Origin: Cognataquiflexum rubidum
GTDB taxonomy: Bacteria > Bacteroidota > Bacteroidia > Cytophagales > Cyclobacteriaceae
Direction of reading: 5' to 3'
DNA: 64,000 bases
Assembly: GCF_022538115.1 (NCBI RefSeq)
Contig: NZ_JAKZAL010000001.1
Coordinates: forward strand, 62,001 to 126,000
The translations under genes were made by a program, and so were the position numbers. Under the pieces are notes generated by a model. That model saw nothing but the letters and a program-made list of their open reading frames with translations. It was not told the origin of the DNA and searched no databases. Below, in pieces: positions 9,634 through 18,830 of this stretch (positions are counted from its first letter, which is position 1; every line of letters starts with the position of its first letter).

Positions 9634-10149
9634 TCTATTTTAGATAGAAATTAATTAAGAAAAACAAACTTCGCTTTAGGCGATTTAGATAGAGTTAGGT
9701 CGAGTTTTTACTAGGGGCTTTAGGCTAATTTCCCACTATCGGCGCTTCGGGTGATTTGCCAATTAATGACAAGATTATCATTTGTTGGGCTAAAGTACAT
9801 ATATAGTTTGGAAATAATAATATTTTTACAAGAATCTTATTTATGGAAATTTTATCAAAAAAGGACTACGAAAAAAGGAAATCGTTCAAATTATTTTTAG
9901 GCAAAATGCCCTTTTTGAGCAGTAGGAGCATAAAGTACAAAGTACTTGTGACGAATTCCAAAAAAGTGCTAAAACCAGTTTTTGGACTTTTTTCCAAATT
10001 CTTGATTTCTGAAGATTTCGGTCAAAAAAAATTTTTGAAAAAAAATAATTTTTTTTTCAACCTAAAGTCGTTTCAGATTTTTTTACTAAAAAATTAACCA
10101 AATTCCCGAAAGACGAAATGCTACTTTTACAATTTCTCTCCAAAAAAGC
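9634..10149. other. Divergent intergenic region, extremely AT-rich
   Basis: These 516 bases separate the T9SS operon from the J-domain-like gene and must hold both promoters. Around 10020-10085 there are long A and T runs. An open frame at 9843-10097 is built almost only of Lys, Phe, Leu, Ser and Asn and is judged non-coding. No hairpin or repeat of note was found. Confidence 0.55.
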
Positions 10150-10884
10150 ATGGGTGAATTAGCCAAAAAAAACTCTGTTCCAAATAAGGATTCCATCCAA
10201 AAATTGTTGGCGGAAATTTCCGTTCTGGAAGAGAACATCAGCATCATCGGAGGGGAAATCTCCACCTTCGAAAATACCCTCCGCCAAAAGCTTGGTTTAC
10301 TGATTTCCAGGCTGGTGTCCCTCAATGAAAAAATGAAGGAAAAGCAGCAATTGAAAAAAGCCAAAAGGCTGGAGCAAAAGAAGCGGGGGAAAAATTATAA
10401 GGAACCTGTCCAAGTACTTTCACCAAAACCTACCAAGAAATTTACTCCCGAATCAAGCGAAGATGAAAAGCAGGAATTGAGGCGCCTCTACAAAGAAGCT
10501 ATCGTACAGGTACACCCCGACAAACTTGGACCAAGCGATGAAGAAGATGCAGTCAAAACAGCCACTGACCTTACCGCCCAACTCAATAATATTTATAAAA
10601 ATGGGGACCTGGAACAGCTGCTCAACTTTTACCAAATCAATATTCAGGGATATTCCGGCGAAACAAGCAATTTGGCAGAAACAGTTACGGTAAATCCCAA
10701 AATCAGGTTAGAGGCATTGAAGACCAAAAAGGAGAGTTTGGCTAGGAAGCTTAAATCTCTGGAAGCAAATTACCTATACCACGTCCTCAAAACCTACGAC
10801 AATCCATTGACTTTTATCAATGAGTTGGAGCTTCAGTTTCAGGAAAAAATCGGAAAACTGGAAAAAAGGACAAGAAAGATTTGA
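10150..10884 (+). CDS. J-domain-like coiled-coil protein
   Basis: This 244-residue cytoplasmic protein has no signal peptide. Residues about 106-165 form a diverged J domain with the helix 'ELRRLYKEAIVQVHPDKL', in which the HPD motif (122-124) needed to stimulate DnaK ATPase is intact. Residues about 15-80 and 195-240 are charged coiled coils, and a Lys-rich linker precedes the J domain. It lacks the Gly/Phe and zinc-finger regions of DnaJ, so it is a class III (C-type) J protein. It ends one base before the convergent TonB-dependent receptor gene. A partner substrate cannot be inferred from context. Confidence 0.78.
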   Translation: MGELAKKNSVPNKDSIQKLLAEISVLEENISIIGGEISTFENTLRQKLGLLISRLVSLNEKMKEKQQLKKAKRLEQKKRGKNYKEPVQVLSPKPTKKFTPESSEDEKQELRRLYKEAIVQVHPDKLGPSDEEDAVKTATDLTAQLNNIYKNGDLEQLLNFYQINIQGYSGETSNLAETVTVNPKIRLEALKTKKESLARKLKSLEANYLYHVLKTYDNPLTFINELELQFQEKIGKLEKRTRKI

Positions 10885-10885
10885 C

Positions 10886-13297
10886 CTATTTGATTCTGTA
10901 ATTTAAAGTAAGATTGACTTGTCTGACCACATTCTGGAAATCACCCGTGGTAACAAAACCCGTCCCTTCCACGATATACCTGTCCCTGCGTGTATTCAAA
11001 ATATCTGCAACGGTCAAAATCAGTTTTCCCCTCCCTTTCAACACATCCTTGCTTCCTGACAAGTCCATAAAAAAGATCGATTTCCTTACACCTTGTGCTG
11101 TTTTTTGTCTTGCCTGATAATTTGCCCGCAACTGGATATCATATCCTTTCCCAAAAATAAACCGGGAATTTTGCCGTGCATACCATGAGTATGTCGTTGC
11201 CACAAAATCGTCCTGAATGTTGCTCCCGTCTACTTTGGCATGGAAAAAGTTGAAATTGATATCTGCCTTCCACCAAGGGAAAATGGCATAATCGGTCGTG
11301 AATTCAATCCCATAAGCCCTTTCGGAATTGAGGTTTTCTGTGATGGTAATGGCATTTCCTTGGTTATCGGCTGTCCTGATCCTGTCGATTTTATCTTTGG
11401 TATCACGATAATACACGGTCGAGAAGAGTGATCCTTTCTCAAAATACTTGATATGGCCCAATTCAAAAGCATCGGTAAATTCGGGTTCAAGGTCTGGATT
11501 TCCACTGAAGAAATTCCTTGCATCTGAAAAAGTCACAAACGGACTCAGATCATTGTAAACCGGCCTTCTAACCCTCCTGCTGTAGCTTAGCTGCATGGCA
11601 TCCTCTTTGCTAATATTATAAGTGAGGTGTGCACTTGGGAATAGGTTGACATAATTCCTAGGGTTGACTTCATTGGTTTTGACCAAAATTGTCGTCACAT
11701 CTGTCAGTTCCGCACGCAAACCTCCTTGGTAGCTGAATTTGTTGGACTTATTTCCAAGAATGCCGTAGATGGCATGGATGTTTTCTTCATAGAGAAAAAT
11801 GTTATCCAAACCCGGAAGCGGGAAAAAATCACCATTTTCATTTTTCTCTTCCACAACAAAATCATTCTCCATATTCCTGAAACTGCTTCTCAATCCAGTT
11901 TCAAATTTTCCGCCGCCGGTGCCAATAGGTTTGGTATAATCGATCTGTATGAGGTATTGCTTTTCAAACTCATCATTGATGGAAGTCTGTACCAAAGATT
12001 GGCTTGGGTCCATCACTCCCTCGGGAGAAAAAGTGTCCTCGGTAAACAACTGATCGGAATTTTCCCAATAGTCCAAATAAGTAAAGGCTGCCACGAACTC
12101 ATGACCTTTCTGCTCAAAGGAGCGCTTGTAGCTCACGATTATCTCCGAATTGGGTTCCATTTCGGTCTCGTCCTGCCTTCTTTTGCTGAAGCTCTGCAGG
12201 TTGTCTTTGGAGAAAATGTAATCGTCATACCTGATATCGGTGATCCTGTGCGCATCACTTCTCCTCCACAGATACGAACCTGTCAGGATGCTTTTTTCAT
12301 TGAAATAATAATCCAATCCCGCCCGGATATTGTTGTTGAGGCTATTGACTACGCCCGTGGTGGATTGGTCAGAAATGAAAAGGGTATCTCCTCCAAAAGC
12401 TTCCTGAAATAAGGTGCCGTTGCGCGGCTGTCGTCTTTTGGCCAAGCCATAATTGACAAACCAATTGATTTTCTTGTGCCTGTAATTCAGGTTGGCAGCC
12501 AATCCAAGATTGAGCGGATCGCCCACAGTTGCTTCAAAAGAACCGTTGAAGCCTTGGTTGTTGTCTTTTTTCAGAATGATATTGATCACGCCCGCCATCC
12601 CTTCGGCCTCATACTTTGCTGAGGGATTGGTAATGACCTCGACACTTTCGACCATACTCGCAGGAAGTTGCTGCAGGCCACGGCTGCCTTTGAAACTGAC
12701 CAAACCTGAAGGCTTCCCATCGATCAGTATCCGCACATTTCCGGATCCTCTCAGGCTGACGTTTCCTTCCGTATCTACCGACACCGAAGGCAGGTTCATC
12801 AGAATATCAGCTGTCGTCCGACCGGCATTGGCAAGGTCCTGTCCGACGTTGAATACCCTTTTGTCCAGAGCAAGCTCCATAAAAGCCTTCTCACCTTCCA
12901 CCACCACCTCTGACAAGTTGCTCATGGTCGGATTGAGCTTCAGAGACTCAAAACGGTATACCGGCTGCTCTTTTGAAACCTGGAATTCAGGACTTTTGAA
13001 AGGCTCAAAACCCATAAATTCTATCAAAGCATAATACGTCCCAAAAGGAATGTCAATGGTGAATTCGCCTTTGTCATCCGTGATATTCCCTTCGACAAGC
13101 TGCTCGGGACTTTTGTAAATGGCTACTGTGGCAAAAGAAAGGGGGTTTCCTGAATTGGCATCTGCGATTTTCCCTGTCACTTTCCCCTTGCCTCCCTGCT
13201 GTGCTTCAAGGGAAGAAAAGAATAAAAGGAAAATCGAGGTAATGATGAAAACCAAAACCTTGGATCGGGTTTTTGGTTGCTTCAGGTGCGGATTCAA
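10886..13297 (-). CDS. TonB-dependent receptor with N-terminal carboxypeptidase-like domain
   Basis: The frame is open from an ATG at 13375, but the 26 residues added there do not look like a signal peptide. A TTG at 13297 gives NPHLKQPKTRSKVLVFIITS..., a basic segment followed by a good hydrophobic core ending SLEAQ, and is preferred, giving 803 residues. Then come a carboxypeptidase-regulatory-like domain (VTGKIADANSGNPLSFATVA), a TonB plug (VNLRGSGNVRILIDG-type region; 'GVINIILKK') and a long beta-barrel ending LTLNYRIK. It belongs to the outer-membrane beta-barrel receptor group rather than SusC, and there is no SusD partner. Substrate unknown. Start choice is uncertain. Confidence 0.85.
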   Translation of the reverse strand: MNPHLKQPKTRSKVLVFIITSIFLLFFSSLEAQQGGKGKVTGKIADANSGNPLSFATVAIYKSPEQLVEGNITDDKGEFTIDIPFGTYYALIEFMGFEPFKSPEFQVSKEQPVYRFESLKLNPTMSNLSEVVVEGEKAFMELALDKRVFNVGQDLANAGRTTADILMNLPSVSVDTEGNVSLRGSGNVRILIDGKPSGLVSFKGSRGLQQLPASMVESVEVITNPSAKYEAEGMAGVINIILKKDNNQGFNGSFEATVGDPLNLGLAANLNYRHKKINWFVNYGLAKRRQPRNGTLFQEAFGGDTLFISDQSTTGVVNSLNNNIRAGLDYYFNEKSILTGSYLWRRSDAHRITDIRYDDYIFSKDNLQSFSKRRQDETEMEPNSEIIVSYKRSFEQKGHEFVAAFTYLDYWENSDQLFTEDTFSPEGVMDPSQSLVQTSINDEFEKQYLIQIDYTKPIGTGGGKFETGLRSSFRNMENDFVVEEKNENGDFFPLPGLDNIFLYEENIHAIYGILGNKSNKFSYQGGLRAELTDVTTILVKTNEVNPRNYVNLFPSAHLTYNISKEDAMQLSYSRRVRRPVYNDLSPFVTFSDARNFFSGNPDLEPEFTDAFELGHIKYFEKGSLFSTVYYRDTKDKIDRIRTADNQGNAITITENLNSERAYGIEFTTDYAIFPWWKADINFNFFHAKVDGSNIQDDFVATTYSWYARQNSRFIFGKGYDIQLRANYQARQKTAQGVRKSIFFMDLSGSKDVLKGRGKLILTVADILNTRRDRYIVEGTGFVTTGDFQNVVRQVNLTLNYRIK

Positions 13298-13500
13298 AGT
13301 AAGGTCTGGAATTAGGTTTATCAAATAGGCTTGAAATGAATAAGAAAGATATTCTCTCCTATCATTTGTAAGCAATATATTATTTTAAAAAACCCGAAAG
13401 TATTGATTTTTGATCAGTGGAATTTTTCAGACTCCCTTACACTGTTTCACTACTTTTAAACAAATACAATTGCAAAAACCTAAATCACAAAATCCTACGC

Positions 13501-15453
13501 CTACTGTCTTGGCTCCAACAAACAAAACTGATACGGTTCGAGCCAAAGGTATTCATGGTCAGGACCTACCTGAATTTCTTTTTGAGACCAATGATCGAAG
13601 AGTGATTCGGGTGACTCTCCCTTTTCCCTAAATGCATACCAAGTCAGGTTTTGGTATTTGTCGCTGAAATTGAAAACCCCATAAAATGACTTTCCTTCAA
13701 AAGACCTTAAAAAAGCCGCGATGTGGATGTTGTGCGGCGATATCCAAGTGAGGTTTTTGTAATCTCCGATCAAAGGCAGGTTCTTTCGGATTTTGATCAG
13801 GGCCTGCATTTGCGAGAAAATCCTGTTTTCGACAGTTCCTTCTTCTTTTCTTTTGTTTGCTTTTTCCCAATCGATCAATGGCCGATGCAGCCACCTGTTG
13901 TCGTAGCTTTTTCCGGGATCATCACTGAAACTGTAATCATTGGTATACCCTATTTCATCTCCGTAGTACAGCATCGGCATGCCGCCAAGAAATAGGGAAT
14001 GCGCCTGCATCAGGATGATTTTTTGGATGGAAATGTCTTGCCCGTAGGAATCATTTTCATACAGTGATTTTTCAAGCCCACACAAAGAAGCCAAGGTGCC
14101 GCTAATCCTGGCATCGCCGGTTTTGGGATTGGAAGAAAATAGTGCTCCTCTAGCCGGGGTGCCGGAAAGGTTTCCGGAATAATAATCCATCAAATACCTG
14201 CGGTGCCTGAAGGGTGATTTTCCGGTCATTTCAATCATATAATCTTCATAACCCATCCCAATATCATCGTGGCATCGGGTGTAAGAAATCCAGGAGGTTC
14301 CAAAGGGTTTTTCCAAAATCGCATGTTGGGCGGCAAGCATCACATCGGTTTCGCCGGTGGCAAGCATGTCCCATTGCAACGCCATATGGGTGGCGTTGTA
14401 GGCAAAATCACATTCCTTTGCAGTGTAATCCCCTGTCCCAAAGTATTTGATGATTTCCTTTGGTGCGACAATGGCTTCTCCCAATATCGCCATTCCGGGA
14501 GCGGCCACGAGGACGCATTCCTTGATCAACTGTAGGAGTGTATGTACCTGAGGGAGATTTTGAGAAGTGGTTCCTGTTTCTTTCCAGATAAATGCCGGTG
14601 CATCCACCCGTAGCACATCCACGCCGAGATTGGCATAAAACAGGACGTTGTCCAACATTTCCCTAAAGACCAGAGGATTCATGTAATTGAGATCCCATTG
14701 GTAATTGTGGAAGACCGTCATGACCCATTTTTGACATTCCTCGACATAGGTAAAATTACCGGGAGCGGCTTCGGGGAAAATCTCAGGCATCTTCTCCTCA
14801 TATTGATTAGGAATCCACCTGTTGTCAAACATGTAAAAGAAATCCTGAAAATAAGGATCTCCGGATTTGGCTTTTTCGGCCCATTCATGCCTGTGGGAAG
14901 TATGGTTGAGGACAATGTCCAGCATCATGTACATCCCCTTTTGCTGCATTTCTTTTCTTAACCCAATCAAATCTTCCAATGTACCAAACTTCTTATCCAC
15001 CTTTCGGAAATCCGAAACAGCATATCCACCATCACTTTCGCCTTCAGGGCTTTCAAATAGCGGCATCAGGTGGAGGAAGTTAACGCCTAATTCTTCCAAG
15101 TAAGGAAGTTTGGTTTTAAGCTGCGGCAAATTCCCCGCAAAACGGTCCACATAGAGACTCATACCGACAAGTTCATTGCTCAAAAACCAATGTCCTTTCT
15201 TGGCTTTTTCTTCATCCCTTTTGCGAAGGTCTTTTTCCCGGGATTGATAGGCACGCACTAGCGTCGCAATCAATTGCTCAAAGAGTTCATCCTTTTTGGG
15301 ATGGGTACTGTAAATCTGATAGTATAAGTGGGTGATGGAAGCCATTCCGGCATTCAGCCGCGCAATAAAAGCTTTGTCTTTGAGGGATAATTTAAGCTCG
15401 TTGGCGGAAAGAATATTACGGATGAAGTCTGTCAAGGAATGGTCTGTGGCCAT
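13501..15453 (-). CDS. Amylosucrase-like GH13 enzyme
   Basis: This 650-residue cytoplasmic protein is close in length and layout to amylosucrase (GH13 subfamily 4), which transfers glucose from sucrose to a glucan and releases fructose. An alpha-helical N-terminal domain (1-90) is followed by the barrel with 'VDRFAGNLP', 'DGGYAVSDFR' and 'DIVLNHTS', the nucleophile Asp284 in 'GVDVLRVDAPAF', the acid/base Glu326 in 'AILGEAIVAP', and Asp396 in 'RCHDDIGMG'. All catalytic positions are present. It lies 51 bases downstream of an MFS sugar transporter on the same strand, which supports an intracellular role on imported sucrose. Alternative activities in this subfamily are sucrose hydrolase and related transglucosylases; sequence alone does not separate them. 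Confidence 0.85.
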   Translation of the reverse strand: MATDHSLTDFIRNILSANELKLSLKDKAFIARLNAGMASITHLYYQIYSTHPKKDELFEQLIATLVRAYQSREKDLRKRDEEKAKKGHWFLSNELVGMSLYVDRFAGNLPQLKTKLPYLEELGVNFLHLMPLFESPEGESDGGYAVSDFRKVDKKFGTLEDLIGLRKEMQQKGMYMMLDIVLNHTSHRHEWAEKAKSGDPYFQDFFYMFDNRWIPNQYEEKMPEIFPEAAPGNFTYVEECQKWVMTVFHNYQWDLNYMNPLVFREMLDNVLFYANLGVDVLRVDAPAFIWKETGTTSQNLPQVHTLLQLIKECVLVAAPGMAILGEAIVAPKEIIKYFGTGDYTAKECDFAYNATHMALQWDMLATGETDVMLAAQHAILEKPFGTSWISYTRCHDDIGMGYEDYMIEMTGKSPFRHRRYLMDYYSGNLSGTPARGALFSSNPKTGDARISGTLASLCGLEKSLYENDSYGQDISIQKIILMQAHSLFLGGMPMLYYGDEIGYTNDYSFSDDPGKSYDNRWLHRPLIDWEKANKRKEEGTVENRIFSQMQALIKIRKNLPLIGDYKNLTWISPHNIHIAAFLRSFEGKSFYGVFNFSDKYQNLTWYAFREKGESPESLFDHWSQKEIQVGPDHEYLWLEPYQFCLLEPRQ

Positions 15454-15504
15454 GGAAAAGGGTATTTTTTCTTTTTGATTAAGTAATTGAAAACGGTATC
15501 TGTA

Positions 15505-16986
15505 TCAATGTCCGCCTCCCATCGGGGCTGATGCGGTATCGATATCATGGGTTTCTTTGATCCGCAAGGTGGCCAAAGCTGCCAACAGCAACAATGCCCC
15601 GGCAAAAGTGATGGCAAACCCAGGATTGTTGCTGAGGATATATTTGGATATAAAACCAAAACTCAAGGTCTGCAGGATCATCGGAATTACAATCATCATG
15701 TTGATGATGCCCATGTAGACTCCGTATCTTTCTTTGGGGATTTCATTGACCACAAGCAGGTAAGGAATTCCCATCATGCTCGCCCAAGCTATCCCAAATC
15801 CGGTCATGGGAACGAGCAAAGCATATTTGTTTTCTATATGGGGAAAAGCCAGCAAGCCAAGTCCCGCCAGAATCAGACAGATGAAATGGACTTTGCGGGG
15901 ACCAAATTTTTTGGCTACGCCAACCAAGGCGAAAGCAGACATAAAAGTGACGACATTATACCAGCCATTGACCAGACCGGTCCATCCTACTGCTTCTTCA
16001 AAAAGTTTCATATCCTCAGCGGGAGAAGTTTTCCATACTGATTGGGCGATACTTTTGGCGGCATTCTGCCAATAGACAAAGAGCGCATACCATTGGAAAA
16101 GGTACACCAATGCCAGTTTCCACATCACCGAAGGCATGTCGACGACGGAGTGGATGATTTCCAGGTTTTCGCCAAAAAGGATGCGGGAATATTTGTTTTT
16201 CTCCATCGAAGTAATCAACCGAGGAATCAAAGTCCTGTCAAAAATCGAAGGAATCAAAAGCAGGGCAAAGAGAATATACACCAATAAGGAGGTAATCAAG
16301 GAGAGGAAAAACTGGATGGCAGGATGAGGAAGTCCTTTGTTTTTCTCGTTCAAAACCAGCAATTCCTGCTCTGTTGGTGGAATCTCGGGGGTTTTGTAAA
16401 TACTCCATCCCACAGAGGTAATCGAACAGATTGAACCTAAAAAGAAGGAGGCATACACCCAAACCGGGAGAGAACCGGCAGTTCCCGGAATGTACATCTG
16501 AAAGATAAATAGCGAAATATTGGCGAGGGTTATCCCCAATCCGGTGAAGAAACTTTGGGAAAGAAAACCTGTGGCATACTGTTCTTCGGGAAGTTTGTCA
16601 GCAATCAAGGCACGGTAAGGTTCCATCGCGGTATTGTTGGCTGCATCCAAGACCCAAAGCAAGCCTGCTGCCATCCAAAGCGAACTGCTGAACGGATAAA
16701 GAAAGAGACAGATGCTGCAAAAAACTGCGCCTATGAAGAAGAAAGGCTTCCTTCGGCCAAATCTTGGACTCCATGTCCTGTCACTCAAGGCTCCGATGAT
16801 CGGCTGTATGAGCAATCCTGTCATCGGTCCTGCAAGGTTCAGGATGGGAATTTCATGCGGTTGTGCGCCAAGCATGTCATAGATCGGGTTGACTGCACTC
16901 TGCTGCAATCCAAAGCTATATTGAATGCCAAAAAAGCCGACATTCATATTGATGATCTGTTGAAAGGAAAGCCGTGGTTTACTCAT
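15505..16986 (-). CDS. MFS sugar permease (SLC45/GPH-like, probable sucrose transporter)
   Basis: This 493-residue protein has about twelve hydrophobic segments. '[18 protein letters not shown]' is the conserved loop between helices 2 and 3 of sucrose/H+ symporters and the SLC45 group, and '[20 protein letters not shown]' also fits that group. The gene precedes the amylosucrase-like gene with 51 bases between them, so the two probably form an operon for uptake and intracellular use of sucrose or a related alpha-glucoside. The specificity is inferred from that context. Confidence 0.85.
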   Translation of the reverse strand: MSKPRLSFQQIINMNVGFFGIQYSFGLQQSAVNPIYDMLGAQPHEIPILNLAGPMTGLLIQPIIGALSDRTWSPRFGRRKPFFFIGAVFCSICLFLYPFSSSLWMAAGLLWVLDAANNTAMEPYRALIADKLPEEQYATGFLSQSFFTGLGITLANISLFIFQMYIPGTAGSLPVWVYASFFLGSICSITSVGWSIYKTPEIPPTEQELLVLNEKNKGLPHPAIQFFLSLITSLLVYILFALLLIPSIFDRTLIPRLITSMEKNKYSRILFGENLEIIHSVVDMPSVMWKLALVYLFQWYALFVYWQNAAKSIAQSVWKTSPAEDMKLFEEAVGWTGLVNGWYNVVTFMSAFALVGVAKKFGPRKVHFICLILAGLGLLAFPHIENKYALLVPMTGFGIAWASMMGIPYLLVVNEIPKERYGVYMGIINMMIVIPMILQTLSFGFISKYILSNNPGFAITFAGALLLLAALATLRIKETHDIDTASAPMGGGH

Positions 16987-17263
16987 ACAAGGGAGGTTAA
17001 TTGGGTCAGGTAACTTTGAGTTTTTATCCTTAAATGGGGAAACCCCATTTTGGGAATTCTAAAATAGAAAAATAATCTTCTAAAAATTCATCCTATGAAA
17101 AGCAATGAAATGGCTAAACAGCACTTAGACAGCGTTTTTTGAGGAAGTACCAAACCCAAATCCCGCTTTTTAACCGATCTATAACGGTTGCGGAAAATGA
17201 ATGGACATCCACTGTTTTTTGGTAAAAAAAATCAAAAATCAGTGAAAATTTTTTTGGATAAAA

Positions 17264-17683
17264 TCAAAAATCTTGCCTTTCGGAAATCATTTCCATCACC
17301 ACATATTCCATCCCTTCTTTTTCAAAAGTGGCATCGGTGGTGGTCATTCCGAATTTTTGATAAAAACCTGCTTTTGAAATCCTTGCATTGCACCAGATTC
17401 GGCTGATGTTTTTTTCTTCCAAAAAATCAAAAATGTACTGAAGGAGTTTTGATCCATATCCTTTTCCCTGAAACTGCTTCACCGTGGCAAACTTCCTGAA
17501 TTGGGCTTCCTGCCCGTGGATAAAAACCGAAACTACCGAAATCAGATTCTCCTCCACAAACAACCCAAAGTGGATCCCGTTTTCATCTTCCGGAACCCGT
17601 ACAAAATCAATGGGCTTATCAGGCCACATGACCTGTTGGCGGATGGGGAGGATTTGGTCTATAGAAACTTCTTTGATTATCAT
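17264..17683 (-). CDS. GNAT family N-acetyltransferase
   Basis: This 139-residue protein has the GNAT acetyl-CoA binding stretch 'ATVKQFQGKGYGSKLLQYI' (Q/RxxGxG/A type) and the following 'IWCNARISKAGFYQKFGM' typical of the small ElaA/YjdJ-like acetyltransferases. It begins 15 bases after the MadM-like gene and so is probably the last gene of the malonate operon, though acetyltransferases of this kind often sit next to unrelated genes. Substrate unknown. Confidence 0.85.
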   Translation of the reverse strand: MIIKEVSIDQILPIRQQVMWPDKPIDFVRVPEDENGIHFGLFVEENLISVVSVFIHGQEAQFRKFATVKQFQGKGYGSKLLQYIFDFLEEKNISRIWCNARISKAGFYQKFGMTTTDATFEKEGMEYVVMEMISERQDF

Positions 17684-17698
17684 CTTTTAATTCTCTTT

Positions 17699-18457
17699 TC
17701 AAAAAATCATTTCCAACAAAATATAAAACAGCGAAGGACAAATCAGGCAACCCAATCCCGTATAGAAAGTCGCAGTCACCGCGCCGTAGGGCACCAATTT
17801 GGGATCTGTTGCCGCTAATCCGGCCGCCACTCCACTTGATGTTCCCATCAATCCTCCAAATGCCATAGCTGATTCCGGGCTGTTCAGGCCTATTTTATTG
17901 GCAGCAATTGGCGTAATGATGGTTACCGCGATGGTCTTGACCACGCCTGCAGCAATGCTCAGCGCAATCACCTCCGAACTCGCACCCACAGCGGCACCCG
18001 TCACCGGGCCCACGATATAAGTACAAGCTCCCGCCCCAATTGTACACAGACTCGCAGCATCCCGGTATCCCCATGCATAGGCGAGCAAAACCCCCATGAA
18101 GAAGAAAAGCCCAATACCAAAAAACAACGAAATCATGCCCAACAAACCCGCTTTGCGCACCAAATAAAAACTAGCTCCGATCGCAGTGGCGACGATCGCA
18201 AAGTCACGGAACATGGCGCCGCCCAAGATCCCGACTCCCTTGAAAATGGCAATGTCTGACAACCCTTTTTCTCCCCCCGTAAATACTCCTCCCACATACC
18301 CGAGAACCAAGCCTAAGAAAATGGCAATTGCCGATCCCGGAATTTTGGAGTTCAATACTTTTTTGGAAAAAAGCTCAGAAAAGGCCACAATGATCCCAAT
18401 CACCAAAAAGCCAAAAATCAGGCCGTTTTTTTCCACTAAATTCAGGAATATGTCCAT
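17699..18457 (-). CDS. madM: Malonate transporter subunit MadM
   Basis: This 252-residue, highly hydrophobic membrane protein matches MadM, the larger subunit of the two-part Na+-dependent malonate transporter first described in Malonomonas rubra. Segments such as 'KIPGSAIAIFLGLVLGY', 'IGAGACTYIVGPVTGAAVGA' and 'MAFGGLMGTSSGVAAGLAAT' are typical of the family. It follows the MadL gene with one base between them, so they must be co-translated. Together with the upstream acyl-CoA synthetase it forms a malonate uptake and activation module. Confidence 0.9.
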   Translation of the reverse strand: MDIFLNLVEKNGLIFGFLVIGIIVAFSELFSKKVLNSKIPGSAIAIFLGLVLGYVGGVFTGGEKGLSDIAIFKGVGILGGAMFRDFAIVATAIGASFYLVRKAGLLGMISLFFGIGLFFFMGVLLAYAWGYRDAASLCTIGAGACTYIVGPVTGAAVGASSEVIALSIAAGVVKTIAVTIITPIAANKIGLNSPESAMAFGGLMGTSSGVAAGLAATDPKLVPYGAVTATFYTGLGCLICPSLFYILLEMIF

Positions 18458-18458
18458 C

Positions 18459-18821
18459 TCAGTTTTTGTGAAAGTTTTTGAGAATCATGGGAAAAACAAA
18501 AAAAGAAACCACCACAGGAACCGCTCCGGCAACAATGGCCAAAGTACCTGTCGAAACTGCGGATTTAACATTGAGGCTTGCCGCCATTACGATGACCACA
18601 GGGATATACATTTTGTTCCAAAAGTCTATGCCGGAATCTATATCCGGACTCATCCAATTGTTTTTGATAAACCATTCCTTCAGGATCATTAAGATGATCA
18701 TGGCAAATCCTACTCCCCCGACATTGGCATTAATTCCGAGCAGGTTTCCAAAAAACTCACCCAACCACTGCCCGATCAGGTAGGAAAGTGCCAAAAGGGC
18801 GACTCCGTAAATTATTTTCAT
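18459..18821 (-). CDS. madL: Malonate transporter subunit MadL
   Basis: This 120-residue protein with four hydrophobic segments fits MadL, the small subunit of the MadLM malonate carrier ('GINANVGGVGFAMIILM', 'DFWNKMYIPVVIVMAASLNV'). It starts 9 bases after the acyl-CoA synthetase gene ends and its stop is one base from the MadM start. The tight gene order synthetase, madL, madM supports the call. Confidence 0.9.
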   Translation of the reverse strand: MKIIYGVALLALSYLIGQWLGEFFGNLLGINANVGGVGFAMIILMILKEWFIKNNWMSPDIDSGIDFWNKMYIPVVIVMAASLNVKSAVSTGTLAIVAGAVPVVVSFFVFPMILKNFHKN

Positions 18822-18830
18822 GATTTCAGA

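Noticed and set aside
9843-10097. 84-codon open frame in the region before the J-domain-like gene
   Set aside because: It is made almost only of Lys, Phe, Leu, Ser and Asn because of A and T runs, shows no domain or signal, and lies in a region that must hold promoters.
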